Below, in pieces: positions 54,392-64,000 of a stretch of 64,000 bases of DNA. Origin of the DNA: Rhinopomastus cyanomelas. Taxonomy: Eukaryota; Chordata; Aves; Bucerotiformes; Rhinopomastidae. Location: positions 1-64,000 of the forward strand of contig VXBP01008650.1 of the NCBI GenBank assembly GCA_013400115.1, written 5' to 3'. The translations under genes were made by a program, and so were the position numbers. The stretch's first letter is position 1; each line of letters starts with the position of its first letter. The notes under the pieces are model-generated. The model was not told the origin of the DNA, searched no databases, and saw only the letters and a list, made by a program, of their open reading frames with translations.

Positions 54392-57300
54392 TTAAAATTA
54401 CATAACTTCCACATGTTTGCTGTTTCATATTCCTCAGGTAAATACCAAGACAAGTAGTTCAGAAAGATTTTTTAAAAAGCAAGAAACTTCTGGTCTGTAT
54501 GTAGGTCCTCCGTTCTTGTTGCGCACAGATCCATGCAAGAGACTGTATTCATGATGTGCCTATGCTTTTTTAATGTTTTGGTACTTATGGAAGACTTGGG
54601 AAATTAGAGGGCTTGCTGTCTTGGTTGGACTTGTGATTCATCTAAGCTTTTTGCTGCAATGAGAAACAGTATTTGATGAAAAAGGCAAAAACCATAGAAA
54701 TTGTCTGTTGTAACTAGTGGTCTCCTATATGTTCTGTCACTGAAAGGGACATTGACTATTTATTTAAAACCTATTAAAACCAAGTTCTTTTCTTTTTGAC
54801 AATTATTATGACTCATTCAGAGAGCTCAGAAAGGCAAGCCAGAAATAGGTTGGTGCAATCAGAATTTTGTCCAGCAGGTGGCATAAAAATTCAGTGTGTA
54901 CGTACGCTGACCATGGAATGTGCATGCTTTTCTCGTGACTACCCTTGTATGTATAATTGACAATGTGGCAAAGTTATATGTGCTTCATTACGAAAAAAGG
55001 AGCGTATTTCCATGAATCTTACGATATAATCAGAAAACCAGTGGTATTTTCTTATTTTAAGAAACAACCATGGTCAGCTGTACTTCTTTGTGTACACTGA
55101 CCTGTGGCTTGCTACTTCTGTAGATTTATCAGCTCTATAAAGAGAGAATTCGTTTTGCTAACTAAGAGTTTTTTTTATTTCTACTTGCTTCTTCTGTCTA
55201 TTCAGTTATATGAGCAGTGGCTCAGAAGAAGTTATTTCTCTTAATGCATTGCCGGACCCAGTAGCTAGAGTGCTGTTTAGGATACAGGGCAAACCCATCT
55301 GGACATGGTTTTGTATAATGTTGTGATGGCAAACACAATTTGAATATCACTCTATCAATCCATTACGTGTATATTGCCTGAGAGTCTTTACCTCTGAAAT
55401 ACAAAAGATACGAGAGGCAGAGTGTGAGGTTGAACAGAGAATGACACCTTTCTTCAGCACTGTACTTCAGTAATAACTTTCTTAGAAGCTCTCTTCTGTA
55501 TCTTCTTTTTCTATTTGTTGCCTGTGAGCCTTATCCAGTGCCATGTGTTGCCATAATTCTCCTGGCAGGAGCCTACAGAAACTGGAAACCAGTTCTTAGA
55601 ACTTAAATGATTAGAATGATAAAATAGTAACCATATATCAACTTGCGGTGATATGAAAACCATAATATACAGAAAGGATCTGGATGAAGATCTTTAACTC
55701 AGCTACAGAGGTTAGGTCTGGTCTGAAGCAGGAATTTTTGTGTGTGTGCTACATGCACACACGCAGCTTTTGCATGAGTTTGTTTCAAAGCCATTATAAT
55801 ATCCAAAAGGGCACACAGTCCAGTGTGGTTTAGTTGTTTGTATCTTCTCTAATTTGCTTGGAGAAAGACTGCATACATATTAGCGTTAAATACATTTTTT
55901 TCCCTCATTCATTTTCTCATTCATGTACTTGTAAAAGCAGGTATCTGTGTCCACTTACCTGGACTTCTGAAAACAAGGCACTTACAGTGTTTAATTTTTC
56001 TGCTAGTAATCACTTGAATAGCTTATCGGTGGACAAAATAAAATGAAAAGCTACCTTTTTACCGGTGCTGAGTAAAACCAGCTCCTATTCTTTTGGATTG
56101 CTAGGTATCAGAATGTAAGCCAATTATTGCATTGCTTAGTATCTATTCTAAGCATTAGATTTTTCACATTCAGGAAAGAAAGAATTATTGTTAAAACCCA
56201 TTGCTGGTGATTTGTAGCCGTGATGAAGATAGGGAGCAGTGTACAAGTGAGTTGTTCCATGGTCCATAATAAATGGAGTTTATCATATGCTGGCACTATG
56301 TGCAGTATGAAAGTGGCATGTATACACACATGGGTTATGTGTATACATGAACCTAAATTAAATCTGAATTGTAAAACTGTAGTTACATATTCATACGCTC
56401 AGGTTTTATCCTTTAATTTGGTGACTTTTGTAATTTCTAAATTCTTAATTCCGGCAGTATTACTTTCTAAGTGAAGTGATAGGATTAATGCAATAAAATA
56501 CAGTTGAAAGAGGAAATAAACTTCTAAAATGTATGTATTTGCCCTGAAAACTGTCTGCTACTGTATTTCTTGGACTTTTCTAATATCTAATTATGAAACA
56601 TCTGTGTTTTATCAGGTTTACAACATTTATTGGGGAGATTTTGGAAGAAGTTGAGCTTATTCATCATCTTTCTAAAAATACTTCTGTAGTCCATGATAAA
56701 GGAAAAAAAGTCTTTCTTCATGTTCTGTACACATGTATTGTTTTATGTTTCATGCCAACCAAAGCGTGCCGTTCTGCTACAAGTGAAGGCATCTGTGAGG
56801 CTATTTGCTGTATTTCATGTGTATATAAGTAACACAGTATTGTTACAGTGTTCCACAGAGCCTGCTTATGCTTCATTAATTTCTGTTCTGAAGCACACCT
56901 TCTTCAGTACTACAGTCTTGTATGCCATGGTTTTGGTACTCAGTATTGCTGAAATAATAAGCTGGAAAAGTAACAAAAGACTCCAGATAAAGCCCAGCAG
57001 GCCTTGTGCTATGTTTTGGTAATGTCTAGGAAGATTCATAGGTAGGGAGAAAATGGATTTGATGCTTGGCTCGTTAGCTGCAATCATCTGCCTTTCCATA
57101 CCTTCTGGTAAGCCTTCATAAACTGCAGCTTAAACTTAAGAAAATGCCACTGTCAGAACTGGCAGTAAATGCACTTTTCATTTTTTGAGCTTTCCTTTTT
57201 GGGATTCCCAGAAGAAGGCAGTCTTCTGTTTGTTTCATTCTCTTGCCTTCCAATATTATTTAGGTACCTCTACCCATGGTTTTCAATCTCTACAAAACAA

Positions 57301-58894
57301 AGTCATATCTTGTTTGTCAAATTGTACCGTATTCATCTGTTTCCATATGCAGGTGGCATCTTTGCCTTCTTAGGATTCTTTCTGTTAATTACCCATGTAC
57401 TCCTTTATAACTTCTGCGATACTTGAAAAGGATTTGTTAGGCTGCAAACGTTTTCTGTCTATGCCTGTCAGTAATAGGCCACTTGGTGCTGTGACTTCTT
57501 TATGCTACTTATTATTCAAGTCCTGAATTCATAGACTTTCTCATGCTTTCCAGACCTCTCAGCTAGATGGAACCCTTTTTAGTTCATACATGTATATTAG
57601 TCTGTTATATAGACTTGGATATGCTAAAATGATTGTTGGAACAAAACCAATTATGCTTCAACATGACTTACTTTTAAAAGAGCTGGTGAATTGTCTGTTG
57701 GGAGGATTTGTATTTCAGTGATTAAGATGACATTGTGTATTTAGATTGTGTATATAAACGCAAACAGCCTTGCAGCTGAAGCCTGTGTTGTGTCATCACA
57801 AGTGTTTAGGTTTTGCCTCTCACCCTTGGAATGTGTGAATCTTTGGCTGTTGTCTCAATTTTATTTTTGTTATCCTTACTGAAAGTGTAGTAACATGTAA
57901 ATTACGATTAATTTTGCCCATGTTGTCTTTGGAAACAGAGAAATTAAAGACAGGATCTGAGGGCACAAGGATGCAAACTGAGTGGAAGTTTTAAAGTGGA
58001 GATACCTGCATATATCTTTAATGCAACTCCATTTTCTTTTTCACAGGAGTGAGGGATCTAGTCACTTTCCAGCTTTACTCTGAACAACCTTTTACCAGGT
58101 TCAGCATGCATCAGTGCTATACCTCAAAACTAAACTAATTCAAGTGTTGGGCAATCTTTGCTGTATAGAGGAAGTCACACGATTGCAGCACTCCTTTTCT
58201 GGCCTCTGGATCTATAGCTCTACTGCTGTGCTGGTCTGCTTGTCACCCTCTGGTAGAACTGGAGATTTGGTCAGCATGAGCTTCTAAATTTGAGCTGGAA
58301 TCAGTAACTGCTAAATGTAAGCCACTGGCCTGATGTTATGGATACATTCGGGGCTAGCAACACTGAGAGACAGGAGAAACATCCAGTTATTGTCACCATA
58401 AGCTGATAAAAACTGACAGTTTTTTATATAAAGTAGTTGGAGGTCTTAGTGGATTTTCTTCTTTTATAGTAAAAGGTGTAAAAGAAAAATGGTAATGCAT
58501 TTCAGTCCAAAGACGAGAAGGGGGATGGGAGAGGAAGCAAACAGAACTGCCTTTTCTTTCTGTTTGTCAGATAAGCTGTTATCCTTTCAGCAACCCATCA
58601 TTTTTTGTTCTAAATGCTTTTGCCCCTAGCAGATCTTGCAATGGTGGCATGTATGTGGACCACTTCTCAGAACAATGCAACCTGACAGTAAATCAATATT
58701 CTTCTCACACTAGATTTGAGGGTGTGATTGTCATAATCGTTCTCTTAGATGGTTAATAAGTGAATAGCTAATAGTGTGGTGAGAGCTTTTGGGGAAAAAA
58801 AAATGAAATCAAGCAAGGTTTGTTTAACCAACAGTTTGGCTGGTAAGAAGAACCCAGTGCTTTATCCCTCCTTAGGCTCGCTGCTTTCAGATGT
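54392..58894. other. MAST4 intron, 4.5 kb before the CpG island
   Basis: AT-rich unique sequence. Frames up to 109 codons occur (56693-57022), low in complexity and without motif. No repeat was identified. This stretch would hold any distal elements of the short-isoform promoter; none is recognisable by eye. Confidence 0.6.
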
Positions 58895-59357
58895 CACCCT
58901 TTCGAGACCCAGCACCCGATTTTGCGTTTTCCTCGCTTCGGCCTCGTCAGCCGAGCTCTTGCCAGACGGGCGCCTGGGCCACGAGCAACACCGCGTCTGC
59001 GGTGTTGGACACCGCCCGGCGCAGGACCACTCGGTCAATGCCTGCTCACACAGGACTCAGGTGTGGCTTTAGCGCCGTCGATGCACTCGTTATTCATCTC
59101 CCGCCTGCCTGGAGCCGAAAGAAGATGACAGGAGCGCGGGGACAGCCGCGGCAAGCTCCGCGTTGGCACTCGACGGGGACGACGATTCCTCAGAGCCCGG
59201 GAGCGAGGGGCTCCGGCCCCGCCTCGCCCCGGGTGAATTGAGGCGGCGCGTTCCACCATTGGCCCCCACGCCCCCCATCACTGCACGGGCGCCGTGCGGC
59301 GGCTGCCCCATCCGGCACGCATCCAACTTGCCGCGGTTGCCCCAACTCTCGCCCTGT

Positions 59358-59401
59358 CACGTGCCCCTGGCGGCGCCAATCGGCGCAGCCGCGTGATGTC
59401 A
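59358..59401 (+). promoter_or_regulatory. Cluster of E-box, CCAAT box and CRE-like site
   Basis: Within 44 bases, and 100-145 bases upstream of the preferred ATG at 59501, stand CACGTG (59358-59363), CCAAT (59376-59380) and TGATGTCA (59394-59401). This spacing is typical of a TATA-less proximal promoter bound by USF/MYC, NF-Y and CREB/ATF-type factors. The motifs are seen; binding is inferred. Confidence 0.5.
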
Positions 59402-59500
59402 GCGCCTGGCCGCCGCGGGGATGCGGAGCGGCGCGCGGGCTCCGCGCGAGTCCGGCTCGGGCGGGTGCCGGGCGGCGCGAGCACGGCGGAGCGGCGTCTC

Positions 59501-59539
59501 ATGGACGGGCCGGGCCTGCTGCGCCGGCGGGGGCTGCAG
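59501..59539 (+). CDS. MAST4: Alternative first coding exon of MAST4 (short isoform)
   Basis: Thirteen codons, MDGPGLLRRRGLQ, end exactly at CAG|GTAGCA, a plausible donor in phase 0. Other MAST kinases have a short first exon of the same form; I recall MAST3 starting MDESSLLRRRGLQ and then running into KELSLPRRG. The phase allows the same join here, bypassing the two upstream long-isoform exons. The exon sits in a CpG island with promoter motifs just upstream. Start choice: the frame is open upstream to a TGA at 59234-59236, and another in-frame ATG at 59396 would add 35 residues. I prefer 59501 because of the family match, although its Kozak context is only moderate (C at -3, G at +4). The next exon is not in the window, so the splice is inferred. 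Confidence 0.75.
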
Positions 59540-60365
59540 GTAGCAGCGGGCGGGGCCGCGCCTCCTCCTCGGTTCCGGAGTTTCCCGCCCTCACCTGCCG
59601 CGAGGCGCGGGGCGGAACCAGCGCGCGGACACCTGTGGGCGGGAGCGGTGCGGAGGGTCCGTGATCGCGCGGCTATAAGCCCTCTATGGGCACGGGGCGA
59701 CTGGGGTCGCAGAGGGGCTTCACGGGGCGGGAGGAGCCGCGGGAGCCTGCACCCCGTTAGCCGCGCGATAGCGCAGACGGACGTTGATAACCGGAGGGAG
59801 AAAGTTCCGCTGGCTGCCGGCGTTCGCGACGCTAGCAGAGCCGCGGGCGGGAGCGGTGCGGGAGAGGTACTCGGGCGGCTCCTGCCTGACTTCTCCGTTA
59901 GCGTTTGTAAAGTCAAGAGAATGACGTGCCTCGAGTGTGAGAGCAAGCACAGCACTGGGTGTTGTTTGCGCCCCGGACTCCTTTTCGATAACGTTATAAA
60001 CCCGCACGTATTGGTTATTATTGGTGGGGCTGGGGACAGGTCTAGGGCGCGAAGTTTCCCTGCTGTTAAGGAGTGTGTGACCACAGTCCGGTGTAGGGTG
60101 TGTAGCTACTTCTTTCCTCTTTCCCCGAAATGGAGCTCCATCTTTAACTACATGGCTCGGGCCCATTGTTCGGGAACCCCTTTGCCCGAGTTGCCCTCAG
60201 CAGTGAATGTATTTCCTTTCTTTTGTTTTCCTTTACATCCGCAGTGTTCCAGTGGGAAGAGGAAAATCTTAAAGATCCTTAGTCTTAAGTAACATAAAAC
60301 CACTTGTGGTGTTCAAAATGTGATGGTCTTGCACAGTTTTGAACATTTGCAGACAAATGCCTTCT

Positions 60366-60560
60366 CACAGGATCACAGAATGGAAGGAATTGGAAGGGAC
60401 CTCTGAAGATCATCTAGTCCAACCCCCTAGTCCAGAAGTATTTTGAGTGTCTCTGGACTCCACACCTGGTTCTAGTGGTTTGCTACCTGCGCAGTAAGAA
60501 AATATTTCCTTTTTGATAAGTGCTTTCGACTTGGTACTGATTTCTACCGGAAGGATGAGA
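60366..60560 (-). mobile_element. Diverged CR1 3' end, minus strand
   Basis: GGATCACAGAATGGAAGG, GGAAGGGACCTCTGAAGATC and ATCTAGTCCAACCCCCTAG are clear. The rest (GTTCTAGTGGTTTGCTACCTG, GTAAGAAAATATTTCCTTTT) is weakly similar to the CR1 C-terminal region. Old copy lying about 400 bases beyond the CpG island. Confidence 0.8.
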
Positions 60561-63399
60561 ACAAATTCAGTCGATGGGCCTCCTAGTATTATAAGAACCC
60601 ATTAGGTTTTTTTGAACTTTCTGTGGGATAATACATTTGCCTGTGGAAAGTAAGCAACTGTCATAAACAGTTTGAGATTTTACGTAATCCTTAAATCTTA
60701 AATTGTTTCTGTTAATTTATTGTAAAATGGGAAGGAGGGTCTCAGTTGCAGATTGGGACTGCTGATGTCAGCTTGTAAAAGGGAGGATTTAGAAGTTTGA
60801 GAGGTAGAGCTTCACAGCAAAACCGGATTTCCTCCTGCTAAACGTGCAGTAGTCCATTGAGAAGTGTAAACCGGATTTCTGCCCTTTGACAAGAATTGAA
60901 CAGCAGCCTGTTCTGACTAAGGTATTATTAAACCTTAATATGGAAGCCTATTGTTGAGTTTTGCAAATGTTTTTAAGGTTTTGGTGGTTTTTTTGTTTTA
61001 TCTTCTGTAACTTAAGCACAGTAATTAGAATGAACACTGATGACATTTCATATAATACCTGCTTGTTCCTGCATATACTTACAATCATATAATGAAAAAA
61101 AATCCCAAGTCACACTTGTAGTGCGTACGGTAATAAATTGCTTACCTCATGGCTGTCAGAATCCAACCTGAGGGTGGTGAGAATCAGCCAGCAATCAAGT
61201 GTTCAAGCTGATATGGTATCATTTAGAGAAAGATGGAGAGGCAGAAATCATACTCACACTCAGGTTCTATTCATTAGACCCTTGACTGAATCTGTCTTCA
61301 TGTTGTCTTCTTGCTACCCATGTGTTCTTATATTGCTCTATTTTAATCTTCATCTGTTGTCTGTGCAGCTATCCTAGAGACTAGTAGCATGATGAGTTTG
61401 TGAGCCGGAAAGCAGATGATATGACATGTGACAAAGAGCGTGCATAGCCCATGTTTAGTTCTTGTTAGTAACTACTGATTAGATTAAGTTGCAGAGTTAC
61501 GTGATTGGTTGACATATTCTTTTTGTAGAACATCCCAAAGTAGTGAGTAGCTTCTTTTGTAGTGTGATAGTAGTATACAAACACCTAAATAATTCTTTTG
61601 CTCCTACACTGTTTTATGTGAGTAATGAATGCATCTTTTGTCCATCTCTTCTTTTTCATGTATCATTGATACTTTAAATACTGTGGAGAATATTCTGAAA
61701 AGATCTTTTTTATATATAAAAAAGGAAGGCATATGGATTAAGACTGTTCTGAAATACTTTTGACCTTCATTGAAAGCTCAGCTAAATCAATGTGACTTTG
61801 TCTCTTTTGGTTGGAAGTGATAAAAGTAGGTAAATCTGCTTCAAAACTGTGTGCTTTATTAGATGAAGGTGCATATAAATTTGCACCAATTGTGCAACAA
61901 GAAACAGCACATATGTAAGTTAAAAGCTACATTGGTGCAAGTGCTGGTTCTTTTTCTGTTTGTACACAGTTTGCTTCAAAGCTTGGTTTACAGGACACAG
62001 AGACCATTTCCTTTTAGACAGGAACCTGATATAGTTGTGTTTAATGCAGTGCACCATCATGCTGTGTTTAAAAAAAGCCAGGAAGCAGCTTGAATTGAAT
62101 CTCAAAATATAAGACTTAAGTAAATATGTAGGCTTGGATAAATCTTGTTTTGTGCTGGTATGTGGAAGGTTTTTCAGGCATTCAGACTTCTAAGAGAGAA
62201 ACCAAACAATTTTTTGCATCCTGAATATATACATCTATTTTACCTTACTACAGCCTTCTCCTTTAATGTCTAGTTATTTACATTGGCTGTCCTTGTAGAC
62301 AAAGAAAAGAGTATGTATCCTTTTTGGTAAGCAAACTCTGAAGCTTTAATTACAAAGAAAGTATTTTATTTGTAAGACAGAGACCATGTCTGTCAATTTC
62401 TGAAAAGAGGTATCTCTTCAAAAAAAGGTTTTTTTAATAAAAGAAAACGGCAAATTACTTCTTGTCTGTTCTTCATCGTAGTTCTTGACTGCATTCTGCT
62501 AACATCCTACATTTCGTCTTTCTTCATGAATTTGTCTAGTAGGTGTTTGTTCATCCAAGCCGTGTTTTACATTGCTGAAAATCAAGGCTACCAAGGGTAT
62601 GTATTTCCTTCAGTGTATAAGCAAAATAAGGGAACGTGCGAGAAAGGGCAGATGCATCCAGTTTCAGTCATGCTTCCAGAGCAGATTAAGCTTTCACTTT
62701 GTCAAACAGATGCTTTGGGCCTTTCCTTTTCCTTTTACTCATTTCAGTTTTGCCTCTAAGTGGCTGCTAGGCAGTGTCTTGTAAATCTTGGGGTAATTAA
62801 CATGAGCTTTTACAATAAGAATTGCAGAGGAATTGACCAACAGCAGAGAACTCAGCTGTACGTGAAACCTCCCAGATGTCAAAGAAAATGCTGTATTTTT
62901 TTGTTTTCTTGTCTTTAGATGTATTTTTTTAATGCTGAGAAGTTTTAATAGGAATCTAAGCTTTTTTTACATTGGAATGACTGCCTTGCATTAAGTTTGG
63001 TAAGAAAGTATTATAGCCAACATGGAAAATTCCAATTGAAAATCTTCCAATACTGTACAGTTCTTTCTGTAGTGCTGGTAATTGATGTGTGGTATAGAAG
63101 AATCAGCTTGGAAGCCATACTCTGTAGTAATAAATGAGAGAAATGAAATTAAGAGAAAATGAAATTGTGTAACTGTCTCTTCTGTGGATCCAGTTCATGC
63201 TTGGAAAAGTGTTCTTGGGGTGGTCTGCTGAGAAAAAACAAAATTTTAAAAAAACCATTTACTGAAGTTTTGGCATCTGTTGCAAACTGAAGAGAAAAGG
63301 TAGAATAGTCAGTCTTACCACTGAGGTTCTGGAAAGGTTCTAAGTAATATTCCCAGTTTTAAATGCTGCGTATAAATGTTCTTGCTGTCATGAGGCAGC
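60561..63399. other. Intron downstream of the alternative first exon
   Basis: AT-rich. AAACCGGATTTC occurs twice, at 60820-60831 and 60868-60879, each with an ETS-like core. The exon that the first exon should splice to is not here. No other feature was found. Confidence 0.55.
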
Positions 63400-63945
63400 A
63401 GGGACCTGAGGCAACTGGGTTTGTTTGGAGAAGAGGTGGCTGAGTGGAGACTTTGTTGCTCTGTACAGCTATCTAAAAGTAGGTTGTGAGGCTGATGCTG
63501 ATCTCTTCTCCCAGGTTACTGGTGGTGGGGCAACAGGAGATGTGCTCTGTCAGGAGTGGCTGAGGCAACTGGGTTTGTTTGGAGAAGAGGTGGCTGAGTG
63601 GAGACTTTGTTGCTCTGTACAGCTACCTAAAAGTAGGTTGTGAGGCTGATGCTGGTCTCCTCCCAGGGTACTGGTGGTGGGGCAAGAGGAGATGGCCTCA
63701 GGTTGCGTCAGGGGTGGTATGGATTGGATATTAAGAGGAAATTCTTTACTGAGAGAGTGCTTGAGCACTGGATCAGGCTGCCAGGGACGTGGTGGAGTCC
63801 CCATCCCTGGAGGTGTTTAACAAACAAGTAGATATCGCACGTAAGGCTATATCTAGGGGTTAGGGGGATGTTGGGATCAGGGCTGGACTTGATGATCCTG
63901 GAGATCGTGTCCTGCCATAACGATTCTGTGATTCAATGAAAGACT
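63400..63945 (+). mobile_element. CR1 3' region, plus strand, with internal tandem duplication
   Basis: Carries CR1 C-terminal coding (GLFGEEVAEWRLC; FFTERVLEHWIRLPG) and ends GGACTTGATGATCCTGG, then ATTCTGTGATTCAATG. A segment of about 154 bases is present twice in tandem (63406 and 63560). The subfamily is diverged from the abundant ones. Confidence 0.85.
63406..63705 (+). repeat. Two-copy tandem repeat, period about 154 bases
   Basis: CTGAGGCAACTGGGTTTGTT begins both copies, at 63406 and 63560. They stay nearly identical through GTGGAGACTTTGTTGCTCTG and CTAAAAGTAGGTTGTGAGGC to GGTGGTGGGGCAA. The second copy is a few bases shorter. Low divergence between copies implies a duplication after the CR1 inserted. 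Confidence 0.9.
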
Positions 63946-64000
63946 ACTTGTGTGGTTGTAAATCAGGTCTGATACATGTCTCTGCCTCTCAGTGACTGTG

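Larger units (their letters stand above)
58895..59940 (+). promoter_or_regulatory. CpG island and probable alternative promoter of MAST4
   Basis: Base composition changes abruptly from AT-rich intron to very GC- and CpG-rich sequence at about 58895 and returns near 59940. No other stretch in the window looks like this. The short MAST4 first exon lies inside, with its presumed transcription start upstream of 59501. Motifs visible by eye: ATTGG (inverted CCAAT) at 59258-59262, an E-box CACGTG at 59358-59363, CCAAT at 59376-59380, a CRE-like TGATGTCA at 59394-59401, and a GC box GGGCGGGGC at 59548-59556. No TATA box stands at a fitting distance upstream of the exon. The promoter may fire in both directions; the sequence cannot say. 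Exact start sites are unknown. Confidence 0.8.

Noticed and set aside
56593..57022. Frames of 79 and 109 codons with hydrophobic runs
   Set aside because: They overlap in different frames, lack splice context and match no family; AT-rich DNA produces such Phe/Leu/Ile-rich frames.
59674..59679. TATAAG as a TATA box
   Set aside because: It lies about 135 bases downstream of the exon's splice donor, so it cannot serve that exon. A separate downstream start is possible but nothing supports it.
59278..60084. 268-codon antisense frame across the CpG island
   Set aside because: GC-rich sequence has few stop codons, so long frames appear on both strands. The translation is low-complexity Arg/Pro/Ala with no motif, and the sense strand carries the recognisable exon.
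59540..60292. Continuation of the short-isoform frame past the donor (332-codon frame in all)
   Set aside because: The reading frame runs on, but family similarity ends exactly at the CAG|GT donor and the following residues are compositional. I treat it as intron read-through.

Overview
The window looks like nuclear DNA from a bird. About a fifth to a quarter of it is CR1 LINE sequence, seen on both strands with the avian 3' tail (repeats of ATTCTATG). Two solo LTRs are also present, and the rest is AT-rich single-copy intron. Such a high CR1 load suggests a CR1-rich lineage such as woodpeckers or their relatives; that is inference from density only.

One host gene is recognisable, on the plus strand: the 5' part of MAST4, a microtubule-associated serine/threonine kinase. 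Two internal coding exons of the long isoform lie at 20118-20271 and 39638-39759. Their phases match (phase 1 between them, phase 0 after the second) and both have consensus splice sites. A third coding piece, 59501-59539, lies in a CpG island and encodes MDGPGLLRRRGLQ before a splice donor in phase 0. This resembles the short first exon of other MAST kinases, so I call it the alternative first exon of a short isoform. The long-isoform first exon lies before base 1, and the next shared exon, the kinase and the PDZ domain lie beyond 64000. The window is therefore almost entirely MAST4 introns. MAST4 is Z-linked in chicken as I recall it, so this is probably Z sequence.

Layout: 1-20117, intron with several CR1s, including two nearly adjoining minus-strand copies (2820-4550 and 4745-6770). 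20118-20271, exon. 20272-39637, a 19.4 kb intron holding a nested CR1 complex with a 540-base gap (21453-24920), plus solo LTRs at 32909-33772 (perfect 5-bp target duplication) and 34991-35764. 39638-39759, exon. 39760-59500, intron with a scrambled plus-strand CR1 (40695-42144), an older CR1 split by an oppositely oriented younger one (42380-43447), a CR1 ORF1 remnant (45949-46224) and more 3' ends. 58895-59940, CpG island with the alternative promoter and exon. 59940-64000, intron with a CR1 relic and a CR1 carrying a 154-bp internal tandem duplication.

Nine isolated single Ns and one 540-N run all fall in or beside CR1 copies, so the structure of those copies is partly an assembly artefact. 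I see no tRNA, rRNA, CRISPR array, prokaryotic operon or novel defence or mobile system.
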